The notes beneath the pieces were generated by a model. The model made no database searches. It was not told the DNA's origin and saw only the letters and a program-made list of their open reading frames with translations. A stretch of 64,000 bases of DNA from Emydura subglobosa (Eukaryota > Chordata > Testudines > Chelidae): positions 77,885,848 through 77,949,847 of the forward strand of contig ML679956.1 in the NCBI GenBank assembly GCA_007922225.1, written 5' to 3'. This document shows positions 22,384 to 33,610 of the stretch, piece by piece (within the stretch, counting starts at the first letter, position 1; each line of letters opens with the position of its first letter). Position numbers and translations under genes: made by a program.

Positions 22384-22773
22384 TCAGCCAACTCTTAAAC
22401 CTGTTGGAGGCAATTTATCTGGACCTGCTGATTTAAAAATGTCTAACTTTAGGAGCTTCTGTTTAACATCCTCTAGAGATACTAGCAGAATGGAAATAAT
22501 GTTATCACCACAGTCTGATGAGACTATATAATCTGATTTGTCCCCAGCTACAGAACAGAAATATTTATTCAACACATCTGCCTTGTCAGCATTATTATTG
22601 ATAATTCTACCATTTCCCTCTAGTATTGTCAGGATTCTTTTTGCTACTAATATATTTTTAAAACTTCTTATTGTCCTTCCCACACTGGCCATAGAGTTTT
22701 CCTTGTATCCCTTGGCCTCCCTAATCAGTTTTCTACAATTCCTAACTTCTGATTTATATTCATTACTATCCAC
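22384..22773 (-). pseudogene. CR1 ORF2 remnant, N-terminal part of reverse transcriptase
   Basis: A 129-codon open stretch lies inside the CR1 on the minus strand. Residues near its middle (NNNADKADVLNKYFCSVAGD) and end (LKLDIFKSAGPDKLPPTG) correspond to the segment just before and at the start of the reverse-transcriptase palm in CR1-type LINEs, where KSPGPD-like text is usual. The catalytic YADD box is not reached. Endonuclease and downstream domains are absent from this frame. It is a broken remnant that encodes no working enzyme. Confidence 0.75.
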
Positions 22774-23185
22774 TTCCCCTATCTTCCATTTGTTGTATTT
22801 TTTTAAATAGTTGCTTTCATGTCCCCTCTAAACCAGATCAGTTTTTTAACCAGCACAGCCTTCTTCCTCAGTTGTGGGATTGTGGCTTTTTGGGCATCTA
22901 GTGAGGTGTTCTTAAATGATTCCCAATTATCATTCACATTTTTCTGATCTCCCAGCTGAGATGGCTCATAATTGTTTTCATTTTTGTGAAATTGGCCCTA
23001 TTAAAGCACCAAGTATATATATTATTGACTGGACTTTATTCTGCTTGCACATCATAAATATGATCAAGTCGTGATCACTTGTAAAAAAAGCTACCATTAC
23101 GTTTAGTACTGTGATCAGTTCTTCTTTACCTACTAGGAATAAGCCTAATATAGAATTCCCCTATGTTGTCTGAAACGGTTTTTAC

Positions 23186-23490
23186 TTAAGAACATAAGAA
23201 TGGCCATACTCGGTCATACCAATGGTCCATCTAGCCCAGTAATCTGTCTTCCAACAGTGGCCAATGCCAGAGGCTGCAGAGGAAATGAATAGAACAGGTA
23301 ATCATGAAGTGATCCATCCCGTCACCCATTCCTAGCTTCTGGCAAACAGCAATCCCTGCCATCTGGCTAATAGCCACTGAGACTATCCTCCATGAACTTC
23401 TTTTTTTGGACACGGTTATAGTCTTGGTCTTCACAACATCCTTAGGCAAGGAGTTCCATAGGTTGACTTTGTATTGTGTGAAATAATAGG
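23186..23490 (-). mobile_element. CR1 LINE 3' end
   Basis: Plus-strand text AACATAAGAATGGCCATACTC, CCAATGGTCCATCTAGCCC and GGCAAGGAGTTCCATAGGTTG is the reverse complement of the CR1 3' end. The 3' terminus is at about 23186; the copy is 5' truncated near 23490 and is a different subfamily from the CR1 to its left. Confidence 0.8.
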
Positions 23491-23494
23491 AGCC

Positions 23495-23782
23495 TACCAA
23501 CAGTGAAAGAAAGAAGAGTTCCCATTCTGAAAATGTTTTAGATTTAAAAAAAAATGTCCTTATTCCAGAGCAGGACAAAAAAACATCAAAAATCTTGAAA
23601 AATGTCTCAAACTGAAAATTTAAAAAAGTTGGTTCAATCCACATGTTTCATTTCAATAACCTCAGAGTTTCAATCCAATTTTGATCATTTACATTTTTTC
23701 AGTTTCAACAAAGTTTCAGATTTGGTAAATTGACATTTTTGGACCAAAAAAATTAAAGTTTCACTGAAAAAAAAAATCCCAA
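23495..23782 (-). mobile_element. Unnamed AT-rich dispersed repeat (GAAAATTTT type)
   Basis: Runs of TTTCAG, GAAAAA and TTTCAATCCAATTTTGATC are characteristic of a family that also appears at 30395-30535, 40890-41290 and 60470-60700. The class is unknown. ORFs within are driven by A/T runs. Confidence 0.4.
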
Positions 23783-24386
23783 CGGGATCTGTGACAGACG
23801 TGAGTGGAACCCAACGCTAGTTCTGGTCCAGTGCTTCTATCCACTGGAGCACACACGCATGGGGCTACTGATGAGAATCCTGCTGTTTCAACTCCCTGAA
23901 CAGAATGGCAAGGCATTTGCATACGAGCCAGACTACAAGCCATTCCCAAAACCCAGGGCTATGAAATATATTGTAATCAGCACAGTGCCCGGTACATGGC
24001 GGATGGAAGATTTGCTGCTATGTGCGTGGCTGTGATAAATGAAAGCTGGCGAGGGCATGATGCACTATTAAAGACGTGCATTCCTCTCACTACCCTTTTG
24101 TTTAATTTTAAGTACATTTTGTGCTGATGAAAAAGTGCCAGGCTGACAGTGCTGGAGAGTGAGGTCCTTACAGCCCAGAGACCCCACACCATGCACGCTT
24201 CCCCACCAGTGCTAGTCCATACAGGTTCCATACAATCTCTTCCACTGGACTTTCTGCGGAGACTACCAACAACGGGACCAACTGGTGTCAGTAGTGACGT
24301 GATAAGATTAATCAGTGTGGGTAGTCACAATGTAATTGATCATAGTGTATAAATATATTACTTTCGCCATGTGTAAATACCAGGTA
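23783..24386. other. Unassigned non-coding DNA
   Basis: No gene or repeat recognised. Confidence 0.45.
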
Positions 24387-24387
24387 C

Positions 24388-24968
24388 CAAAGGGCTTTTT
24401 AATCTCATGGAGAAAGGCATAACGAGAACCAATGTCTGGAAACTGAATCCAGACACATTCAAATTAGAAATGGAGGCACAATTTTTTAACAGTGTGAATG
24501 ATTAACCATTGAAAGAAACTTCCAAGGTGGGGATGGATCTTTCATCTCTTGAAGTCTTCAGATCAAGCTTGGATGCCTTTATGGAAGGTGCTTTAGTCAG
24601 ACTGGGCTCAATACAGGCATAATTGGGTGAAATTCTATGCCCTGGTCTACACTACAAACTTACGTTGGTATAATTTTGTTGCTTTTCCACACCCCTGAGC
24701 GACGTAGTTATACCGACCTAATCCCTGGTGTAGATAGCGCTACATCGACAGGCGAGCATCTCCTGCCAACGTAGCTGCCACTTCTCAGGCAGCTGGAGTA
24801 CCTATACCACTGGGAGAAGCTCTCCTATCAGCATAGGTAGCATTTTCACTAAGCACTGCAGCTGCACCACAGCAGTTCTTGAAGTGTAGACCAGCCCTAT
24901 GGCTTGAATTAGGTAGGTCAGGCTAGATGATCTAATAGTCCCTTTTGGCATTAAAAATCTATGTTCTG
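24388..24968 (+). mobile_element. CR1 LINE 3' part, split by a miniature element
   Basis: Plus-strand blocks 24388-24639 (CTTGAAGTCTTCAGATCAAGC, GGATGCCTTTATGGAAGG) and 24897-24968 (TCAGGCTAGATGATCTAATAG, CCCTTTTGGCATTAAAAATC) join into one CR1 3' end. The insertion between them is the GTCTACACT element. Confidence 0.75.
24640..24896. mobile_element. GTCTACACT miniature DNA element nested in CR1
   Basis: Left end CCCTGGTCTACACTAC and right end, in reverse, GGCTGGTCTACACTTC share CTGGTCTACACT. Direct repeats CTATG flank it at 24635-24639 and 24897-24901. Interior phrases GAGCGACGTAGTTATACCGAC and GGGAGAAGCTCTCC are typical of a turtle element. It is non-coding. Confidence 0.8.
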
Positions 24969-25536
24969 AGCCCACCAAATTATTTCACATCTATGGCCAA
25001 ACAGCAGCCATCCAGCGTTGACAACTGCGATTGGGTTCAGAACCAATGGCCAACAACTGGAACCGAACCAGTTACCACTCCCCATAGTCACTTACTCCCC
25101 CAACCGACCTAGTTTTACTACATAACTCCTTAAATGGGAGAATCATTCATGTTTGAATCTTGAAAGAAATGTCTCATTTGGCATCCTGGATCCTTAAGTG
25201 GATAGAATCGAATTACAAGGTTTGCCACATGCTGTGTTAACAGTACAACTGCAGCTTCCTTTGGGCTAAACAGACTCTGACCCATCATTGGTCCATGTGC
25301 GTTTCTCTTTCAGTTTATTGACAAATGGACAGCAGCTTTTTTTAAGCTGTTATTTCTCTCAGGAGGAAAATCCATCATGAAGCCAGGTGACAAATGTAAA
25401 GAGGGTTAGTTAGGTTGAGACACATTTCAAAGGAGGAAACCTAGTTTGGAAAGGTAGTTGGGATTTTCAAAGCCTATTGACACTAATAAGGAAACACCAC
25501 AAGGTGGGAAGAAGGGCAGCAAGAAGCAGCATGCAT
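24969..25536. other. Unassigned non-coding DNA
   Basis: No gene or repeat recognised. Confidence 0.45.
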
Positions 25537-25537
25537 A

Positions 25538-25700
25538 GTGGTTAGAGCAGGGAGCGGCAGCCACAATTCCTGAGTTCAATTCCTAGCTCCGCCACTGACT
25601 TTCTATGAACCCATGGGCAAGTCACTTAACCAGCATTTCTCCCAGTTTCCCATCTGTAAAATGGGCAACTGAATATTTACCTTCCTTAATTCACAGATGC
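25538..25700 (+). mobile_element. MIR-type SINE, near full length
   Basis: The tRNA-like head AGTGGTTAGAGCAGGG and the B-box-like GAGTTCAATTCC are followed by the core ATGGGCAAGTCACTTAACC and CTGTAAAATGGGCAACTG. This copy keeps the pol III promoter layout (A box, then B box) better than the others. Confidence 0.8.
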
Positions 25701-26208
25701 GTTTTGATGTTTGGCCAATTAATGCTTGCAGAGTGCTGTGTGCACCTCTGAAAAAAAAACCATCTAGTGCCTGGATCTCCCCTTCACACGCCAACCAAAC
25801 CTAAAGCTGCAATCAAGCCATTGTCTTCAGGCTTCCCGGCACTAAGCCATTGCTCCCACTGTTACTGAGACTCCCATGGTCCATCAGTCCAGGGTGCCCA
25901 TGGCTTGTTTCAGAGACCTCCGCCAGACCTTTCCCATGCTGTCAGGTACCATGCAGGGAGCTGGCTGGAAAACCAAGGAGCAATGGAGCTACCGAGGCAG
26001 GGTGCTGAGCTGTGTTTGCCAAGAGGAAAGCGCCAGGCTCTTTTGGTGAACATAAATCTGGGCGAGGAGCCGTGCGCCACCTCTGAGCCAGCTGAAGACA
26101 CAAAGGCCCCGATCCTCAAGGCTATGCAGGTGCTTAACTACCACTGATTTCAACAGGCTGTTTTCGCGGGCTCCTTCCAAAAGATCTACTCTAATTCAAA
26201 CAGGAATT
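25701..26208. other. Unassigned non-coding DNA
   Basis: 26105-26155 (CCCCGATCCTCAAGGCTATG, then ACCACTGATTTCAACAGG) is another TCAATGG-type fragment. No gene recognised. Confidence 0.4.
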
Positions 26209-26211
26209 AGC

Positions 26212-26285
26212 TCAGGGAAGTCCCATGGCCTAGGTCAGACTAGATGATCACCCGTGGTCCCCTCTGGCCTTAGAATCTATGTGAA
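26212..26285 (+). mobile_element. CR1 LINE 3' end fragment
   Basis: AGGTCAGACTAGATGATCACC and CCCTCTGGCCTTAGAATCTATG are the last 70 bases of CR1. Confidence 0.75.
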
Positions 26286-26590
26286 TCCATAAAACTGCAG
26301 CTTAAAGTTGCTGTCGCTCTGGACGGCCTCACTGATTGCAACGCTCTCCCAATCCACAGGCATGGATAGTGCTGTGTTAGTGCCGCACTGTCTCTGTCGG
26401 GTGCTATCACCCGGGATGAAAACCGTAATCTTTTCAGTTTCAGAAACTGGATAGACCTCAGTGTGACCCGTCCGTGCCTAGGGCAGACCACCTGAAAATG
26501 CCAACGTCAGGGCGGGCTGCAAAAGGGGAGCAGATTCTCCCAGCACTGATGGATGACACTGAAGTCAGACTTCCCAACCAGCCATAAACA

Positions 26591-27461
26591 GTGTTTCTGA
26601 TTCCCCACACTGGTTATCAAGAAGCTAAAACAAAATACACACAGCCCGCCTTTACTGCATTTCAGCCTCTGGCTCCCAATCAGCCACTAGGTCCAGTAAG
26701 GAGATTAATTATTTAAAACTCTATGGCTCTTTACCAAAAAGGTTCTCCTGACCCTGAGGGGTCAGCCACAGTACCAGATCAATATAAGTCTGGATCTTAC
26801 CCAAAATACCACACTGCCAGCCCATCCTTTAGTAACTAGAACTAAAGGTTTATTATAAAAGGAAAGAAACAAACTATAAGATAAGTGTTAAATGATTTAA
26901 GCAATCACAGACATACAAATACTTGGAAAGCCCATTTACATCAGGTTCTTTGTAGAACTGTGGAGTTTGCAGGCTTGTATCGTTCCTCTGGTGAGACCCA
27001 CATGGGCCTCAGGCCTTTGTTTCACAGCTTCAGTTCTAGATGAGTTGTTTCAAAGGTAGATGAAGATGACTGACAACTGAAGACAAAATGGATGTGGTGC
27101 AGCTGCCTTTTATGTCCCTTAGCCTTTGCCATGCTGCTGGTGGAAATTTACAGAAATAAGATGGAGTCCAGGGTCACATGAGTAAGTCCTGGTGACTCAT
27201 CAGGTGTATCTCTGGCTCCTCCCCCTGGGCCCATTGTACCTGTGAGTTTCCTTAATGAGCCATTAAGCAAACTAGGGCTGCACCCATCCTGTCTGGGGTG
27301 TTGCCCGGAAACACAGCACAAGTTGAAATACAGAGACATCGAACATACCCGTAACTTCCAATACACAGGAACATAAACAACCTCATCATACGTAGCAAAT
27401 TCTATCCTTCCTAATGGTACCTGGCATGGCCTATCTCAGAGGAATTATTGTAATTCTGACA
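26591..27461 (-). mobile_element. Endogenous-retrovirus-like LTR
   Basis: On the minus strand the element starts TGTCAGAATTACAATAATTCC (from 27461 downward), has a TATA-like ATAAAAGG near 27105-27115 and AATAAA near 26850-26856, giving U3, R and U5 in order. Phrases such as GGTTTATTATAAAAGGAAAG, GCAGCTGCCTTTTATGTCCC and AGATGGAGTCCAGGGTCACATG recur in turtle genomes as an LTR. No gag, pol or env is adjacent, so a solo LTR is likely. The left edge is approximate. Confidence 0.6.
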
Positions 27462-29002
27462 GACTGATGTTAAATCACATTATAAATGGCCCCCCTAATC
27501 CAGCCAGCGTCATGCTCGGCATTAACACAACGCGGCGTGAGCACGTTCAGACACTGCAACTATCAGCTAATCTCAGGTCTGCGGCCTGGAGAAGAAAAAT
27601 CATATCCCGGCAGGGTCACTTGCCCCCCCAGATGTTTGCCAGCCAGGCCCCCGTGTGGCAGCTTCTGGAATTGGCGAGAGTCAAGGTGGGCATCCCCAGT
27701 AGAGGCGTGACTCAAGCTGTTGGGAGGGGGGGAGGCAAACTTTTAAATTGTGCCCCTCCTGCCCCCACTATCGGCAGGTATCAGTCATCTGTGCTCATGG
27801 CCTTCAGACCCAAAAAACGTGGCGCTGGGCCTGTGAAGGGCGAAAAGCGTGATGCAGTGTGTGACAAGGACCTGAAGTGAGGCAGACACACACACAAAAC
27901 GGCTCATGCCAGAAACGTCACGTGCTCCAGGGTTCATGCCTTTAGTGCCAGTGACTCTTCCCGTAACCCCGCGTTTACATCAGAAATGCAGATCCATGAA
28001 GGATTTTCAACGACAGGAGTGAGGTGGGAGGGACATGCCCTTTGTGTGGGATGGAGGAAACTTTGGGGCTAAACCAAGTTCCCCTGGCAGAGTATGAAGG
28101 CCTCTGCCGTTGTGGCAAAGGCAAACGAGCCCTGGATGGTGTTTTAAATCTTGTGTCTTCATCACAGGCCTCCGGCCACTTGATAATGAGACAATGCTAA
28201 TGGCTGAGCTGGACTGAGCAGCCAGCAGCACCCCCACATGCACAAAGGGAGTAGGCTGGGGGGTTCTGTGTACTGACGAAAGCCCGTGGAAGTTCTGGGT
28301 TCAGAGATCCTGTAAGATTGAGCCCAATTGTTTCAGTTGGTCACTGGCGCTTACACGGATTCTCTGTGGTGTTCCCAGCCGCGCTGAGCCGTGGCCTAGC
28401 AGCTGAAATGCAGGAGCCAGCACCCCAGGCTCGGTTCCTGAGTCTGCTGCTCCAAATAAGCAGTGAGAGGTCTGTGTGTGTTGCACTGAAGGAGGATGGA
28501 AGAGCAATCCTGTGGCATGGAATATTGCAGAGCTGAAAGGAGGAGAGGCCGAACGCAGTGAAGGAAGTCTGTGCTGTATGGGACTTCCACCAGAGGGACC
28601 CAGAAGCATGGGAGCAGGAGCCAAAAATTAGCGGGTAAGGAGGTAGATTTTGCTCTGGGAGTGAAGGGCCCCAACAAATGAGTCAGTGGAGGAGAAGAGA
28701 CTAAGAGAGGAAGAGAAGCCATGTGGGCTTTGATGGACTGGAGGTTACGGGAGGGCAGGGGAACACGGACGATGTGGATGGCCAGAGAGAGAGAGAGCCG
28801 CGTTTAGTCAAGTCAAGACTCAAGACGGAGGCGGCCCCTATTTTGGTGAGTGGGGAAACTGGTCCAGGTGTGAAGGTGAGACCACGAGGAGGCAGGCCAA
28901 GGGGCCTGAGGGGACATGGAAGCAGAGGATGAGGGTGGCAAATTATGAGGTGAGGAAGAGGGAAACTGATGTTTTGCCAAAATACACAATCGCGTTCAAA
29001 GG
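27462..29002. other. Unassigned DNA; 28500-29000 strongly purine-rich
   Basis: No gene or family recognised. The plus strand from about 28500 to 29200 is rich in A and G (GGAGGAGAAGAG motifs), which opens long minus-strand frames such as 28701-29282. The 137-codon ORF at 27467-27880 has no known domain. Confidence 0.4.
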
Positions 29003-29095
29003 GGAACGATGCTGTGGAAGTTCTCTGGCCTGTGCTCCGCAGGAGGTCAGACCAAATGACCTCCTGGCCTTGGAATCTCTGAAAATCAGAGCCAG
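29003..29095 (+). mobile_element. CR1 LINE 3' end fragment
   Basis: GCAGGAGGTCAGACCAAATGAC and TGGCCTTGGAATCTCTGAAA match the CR1 terminus. Confidence 0.65.
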
Positions 29096-29815
29096 GGAGG
29101 AACTGCCATGGAGGAAGAGGTGAAGGGGAAAGAGACTGGAAGTGGCGGAGGAGAAGCTTGATATTCCTAATGAAACAAGGAGGGTGGGAAGGAGGGGATT
29201 CAGGGCAAAGTGTACACAGGAAGGAGAGGCTGCCAAATGCATCTGAAGCTGTTTGGATCTGGAACTGTGTCTGAAAAGACATTTCCCTATATCTTTGCAG
29301 CCTCCTCTGCTGCTAAGAGCAATCTCTCTTGGTTTCTTGTCAGCAATTTTTAAACCACAAAGGAGTTATACTCCTATCCACTCCCTGCCTGGGGAAAACA
29401 CACTGCTTGATTTTCATATCTACTAAATATATTTCAGACAGCTCATCTCATTTATAGTCCAGGTTTGACCCGCTGCCAAGAGCATTATTTTGAATGCTCT
29501 GGTTACAAAAAAAAAAACCAAAAAACATTTATAGCAAAACAGTGACATGAATCAGATAGTGAGAGGAAACATCCAAGACATGCTGCCATCCCTGAGAGAC
29601 GGAAAGGAAAGGAAAACAACTGAAAAAGAGAGGAGGCTGCTGTCTTGCTGGATTGGCTGCTGGATTTAACCACCAGACAAAACTTTTGATGGGACCCCAG
29701 AGGATGTTGCACTCCAGACTTCCAAAGCTGTTCATATAAATAGGAAGTATTATACATTATAAAGATAAAACTATATATATTCATCCACTCATCTCTCCAT
29801 CCATGGTTATACGGT
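29096..29815. other. Unassigned non-coding DNA
   Basis: Purine-rich at the start, AT-rich later; nothing recognised. Confidence 0.4.
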
Positions 29816-29819
29816 TCCT

Positions 29820-30262
29820 GATAAATTAGAGAGGCTTCAGAGAAGACCCACGAGAATGATTAAAGGATTAGAAAACATGCCTTATAGTGATAGACTCAAG
29901 GCGTTCCATCTATTTAGGTTAACAAGGAAAAGGTTAAGAGGTGATTTGATTACAATCTACAAGTACCTACACGAGGAATAAATATTTAATAAACTCTTCA
30001 AGCTAGCAAAGAGCACGATCCAACGGCTGGAAGTTGAAGCTAGACCAATTCAGACTGGAAATAAGGCGTACATTTTTAAACACTGAGGGTAATTCATCAT
30101 TGGAACAATTTATCAAGGGTTATGGGGGATTCTCCAGCGCTGACAATTTTTAAACCAAGATTGGATGTTTTTCCACAAAATCTAATCTAGGAATTATTGT
30201 GGGGAAGTTCTCTGGCTGGTATTATAAAGGAGATCAGATCGGATGACCTACTGTGTGGTTCT
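29820..30262 (+). mobile_element. CR1 LINE 3' portion
   Basis: AGAGGCTTCAGAGAAGACCC, AATGATTAAAGGATTAGAAAAC and GAGATCAGATCGGATGACC mark a plus-strand CR1 that includes the end of ORF2 and the 3' region. It is diverged and carries stops. Confidence 0.75.
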
Positions 30263-30291
30263 GGCTAAGACACTTTCCCCTTTTCATGACA

Positions 30292-30392
30292 CTCTCTCTC
30301 TCTCTCTCCCCCCCTCCCCATCCCATCTATCTAGGCTGTGAGCTCTTCAAGACAGGAACTGTGTATGCACAGCACCCTACTGCAGGGGCTGC
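30292..30392 (+). repeat. (CT)n run and L2/MIR-type tail
   Basis: A CT run (30292-30309) precedes CTAGGCTGTGAGCTCTTCAAG and GTATGCACAGCACCCTACTG, the tail of an L2 or MIR-like element. Confidence 0.6.
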
Positions 30393-30394
30393 CC

Positions 30395-30535
30395 TGTTAG
30401 AGGTGGTCAGACTTTTCCGATTAAATGGGTTTTTCGTCGGAAAACGATGATTTGTCAAACCAGAAACTTTTCACGGGCACCAATTTTGACAAGTAAAGTT
30501 TCTCAGGTCCAGGCTGGGCTTTTTGGCCAACAGCA
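30395..30535 (+). mobile_element. AT-rich dispersed repeat, second copy
   Basis: TTTTTCGTCGGAAAACGATG and CCAGAAACTTTTCACGGGCAC identify the family also seen at 23495-23782, 40890-41290 and 60470-60700. Confidence 0.4.
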
Positions 30536-30569
30536 CAGAGAGAGACCCTCAGCCACCCTCAAAACAGCC

Positions 30570-30722
30570 AATAACCTGAGAGTCAGGGCACTCAAAAGCT
30601 GGGATGTGGGAGATCTTGGCTCAACTCCCTGGTCTGAGTCAGGCAGAGCAGCAATTTGAACCTCGGTCTTCTATTTCCCTAAAGACATGCCTGAACCACA
30701 GGGCCATTGGCTATTCTGGGGT
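30570..30722. mobile_element. tRNA-like SINE arranged as a fold-back
   Basis: The left arm (GGGATGTGGGAGATCTTGGC, TCAACTCCCTGGTCTGA) and the right arm (TCAGGCAGAGCAGCAATTTG, AACCTCGGTCTTC, GCCATTGGCTATTCTGGGG) are roughly inverted tRNA-like heads meeting near TCTGAGTCAGG. This is a known style of turtle repeat. Pol III boxes are degraded. Confidence 0.5.
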
Positions 30723-33229
30723 GGACAAGTCTATCACGCTGGTTTTTCCATCTCCGAGGGTCTTGGTTGCAGCCTGATGCAAGACAGGCCATTTTTGTGA
30801 AATCATGAAAACTTTCATAGGACAGGAAAACCATTTCCTGCCCAGCAATATCCCCAGTCTATATTGGAGCCTCTGGATGCTATTGTAATATAAGTCTTGG
30901 GCACACAGCATCTAGCAGTATTGGTCCCAGAAGAATATATTTGTCTGACTCACCCCAAATCTCATGGCAGCTATTGCTGGTGGGATCAAAACTAGAGATG
31001 CTTGTATGGGCTTTAGCAAGAACCTTGTTTCTCCAGGGCCAACGGTAACGTGGCTCATCGCCTCTTGAGTCAAGTGACATCCACCGCTCTGGGAACCGAT
31101 TGCTGGGGATTTTATATTTCAGTCGTAAAACTTCTGGGGGTTTCCCCTCCCCTTTTGCCACAAATCGTAAAGTGCATCTTTTTAATAGTGGCTCATGCTA
31201 ATTCCACGGTGAAGATGGAAAATTCAATGCTTCTGCTTGCTGTACATTTAACATATTTCACATTCCAGTCCCGGACATCTCTCCTTAGGTCAAGAGAGCT
31301 CTGCCATTCTGCAGGGAACAGGTAGCCAGGGACATCATAACAAGGTGTGATTTTATTTACTACAAAATAAATAAAAGTGATGAAATAACTAAAACCTGCC
31401 CCCAGAATTAAATGTGGAACTGAAGGCGTGATTAGTCCTAGAAAACCTAGCAGCTGCAGCACTGGTAATGCACTCAGTGTTTGAATCCTGACACTTGAAC
31501 AGTTTGAAGAAATGAGATATGTCATGGTTCTGGATAGGAACCACTATTTCCTGAATACACAGGAGAAACCTGATTAAGAGAACTTCCATTAGCTAAGTAT
31601 AATGGCATAATCCAGCCCTGCTATTCTTTTATTATTGGACTGCAGGAGAAAGAGACCTTAAGAGGCCTGATGTTGATAAAAAGTGCAGTTCAGCTTACAG
31701 ATGACTTGCACCTGGGGGAAATAATGGGCACTTTTCGCCTTTTTCTTTGCTTCTTTATACATATTTCAAAAAAGTTCGGGGGGGGGGTTCCCCCTTGTTT
31801 GTTTAAAGTCGTTTTCAGCTTGGTTTTGTGCATCACAACTTCAGGTCTCGTCTATCTTGGCAGACTCTATAATGAAGGGGATGGTACTTAGGAGGGTTGT
31901 GACAGCACACGTACCAAGTGAAACCAGAGTCACGGAGATGGGAAGCCATTTTTCCCAGTCAGAAAATGCCAGTTTGTCAGCATCGAGACATTCCCTAGAA
32001 ACATGCTGATTTTGACAGAAGCCAGATGGGATTCAAAACGGGCCTCATTTCCTGCAATCTGATGGGAACCCACAAGCTGGAAGTCCTAGTAGCCCCTGCT
32101 CCCAGGTTCAAAGGCAGCACACACGGCAAGCTATAGTCCCAGGCAGCTTACGGGGACGGTTTCCAAAGCTCCTCAGCCGTTTGTCTTGAGGGCTGTCGCA
32201 GAGCTCGGGTTCCCTAGGGAGCTGGAAAGCTGGTTCCCATCTAACCAGCTCCCTGCATAACTGGGAAGTGGAGCAGCCACTTAAAAATAAAAATCCAAGG
32301 GTTTTTTTTTTTTAATTTTTTTTCATTCCATTGTGGAAGGAAACGGTCAAGATCTCAGGATTTTTCCCGGGTTGGAAAATCCCATTAGTGCTCCAATCCG
32401 AAATCAGATTGTTGGAGGCTTTGCTTGGATTTTGTGAACAGATGTTCCAGGGACAGCTCAGTCATCAACTGCACGTTCCTTGTTTAGAAGCCCAGCTGCT
32501 AGACGCTCTCTGACAGTGCTTCCTGACAGAGACCAAAGTCACAGTAGCCTGGCTGTTCACACAGGGACCTTTTAAAGGCTTCCACCACTGCATAGTTGAA
32601 GCGTGCTCAGGCATGAAGCGCAGAATGAAGCGTTCATCGTGCTTTTGCAGAACAACGTCTAGGCAGTCTTAGCACCTGCTATAGTGAAGGCAAATGATCT
32701 GTCTCGTATTTTCAGCTCCGTTACCCACATTGATGAGCTGACCTCTTGTTTGTTTCTCTCCACGTTTCACTGTGGCTTTGACTCCAGTAAATCATTCCTT
32801 CTACTCGGCCATTCTGTGAGCTACCAAACTCGGAGTCATTGGAGGGAGTCTTTTCCTCTTATTCCTGCCAGTTCAAACGGGTGACTGGGATTGTCTGCAG
32901 CACGAATGAAGCTGTAATTGCAGCACGGGTATGTCTCGCTGTAATCCAGCTAGCACGGGTAACAATAGCAGTGAAGACACGGCTTCAGCATAGGGTAGCC
33001 ATCCCAATACAATTCCGCTGGGAACCCTGCGAACACACTCGGGTTCTTGGCCTGCACCCAGGTCCATGCTGTGACCCATTCTCGCTAGATTAAAGTGACA
33101 ATCACCCAACTCCAGCGGCAATCACCACGTCATGTGACAGTGGGGAAGAATCATAGACCTATAATTTTCTTCTTACACTGAAGAAGGATCTTTATTAGAA
33201 GAAGGAAATCAGGGTTTTCCCCAAAGCTG
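30723..33229. other. Unassigned non-coding DNA, 2.5 kb
   Basis: No gene recognised. 32920-33005 (GCACGGGTATGTCTCGCTG, GCACGGGTAACAATAGCAG) looks like a decayed GTCTACAC-type element. The rest, including A/T runs at 32300-32325, is unassigned. Confidence 0.4.
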
Positions 33230-33239
33230 CTCTCTCTTC

Positions 33240-33371
33240 CATAAAAACACCCCGAGTCCTGCAGCACTTTAAAGACTAACAAATTTAATTTCTGCAGGCA
33301 TATGCTTGTGGGTTACAGCCACTTGTTCTTTTTGCTGTATATAGACTAACATGGCTACCCCTCTGGAAATT
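33240..33371. mobile_element. Penelope-like (PLE) fragment, 132 bp
   Basis: Flanked by CTCTCTCTTC at 33230-33239 and 33372-33381. It contains CTTTAAAGACTAACAAATTT and GCTTGTGGGTTACAGCCACTT (the reverse complement of the 1419-1777 hammerhead region) followed by GACTAACATGGCTACCC, a usual terminus of this family. The CUGANGA and GAAA boxes are not preserved. The flank is a simple C/T sequence, so the target duplication could be chance. Confidence 0.55.
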
Positions 33372-33610
33372 CTCTCTCTTCAATGCAGAACTTCAAGCTT
33401 GAACGTTGCACAGTGCCTCCTGCCTGGCTTCCTGCTACAACTTTAGAAAACAGTCCATGTATCCTTACAACACCCCGCTTGTTGAGTCATGTCTTTAAGT
33501 AGATTGCACCCTCTTCTTGGAAGAGTCTGCCTCTCCCTATCCATTTGTACAGCATGTAGCGCAATTGGACACTGACCCTGCCTGCACACTACAAGTAATG
33601 ATAAGTTACA

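Larger units (their letters stand above)
20096..23165 (-). mobile_element. CR1 LINE, about 2 kb, split by a DNA transposon
   Basis: Minus strand. The 3' region (20096-20550) resumes after the insertion at 21653 and continues into ORF2 to about 23165. Plus-strand landmarks are CCTCCAATTTATCAACATCC, CCCTGTGGGACCCCACTGGA, CATTATCTTGCCCAGGATTG and GCACCAAGTATATATATTA. This is one of the longest CR1 copies in the window and covers the N-terminal part of the reverse transcriptase. Stops and frameshifts are frequent. Confidence 0.8.

Noticed and set aside
28701..29282. 193-codon minus-strand ORF
   Set aside because: It lies opposite a purine-rich tract, is full of Ser, Pro and Leu runs, crosses a CR1 3' end (29003-29095) and has no domain I recognise.
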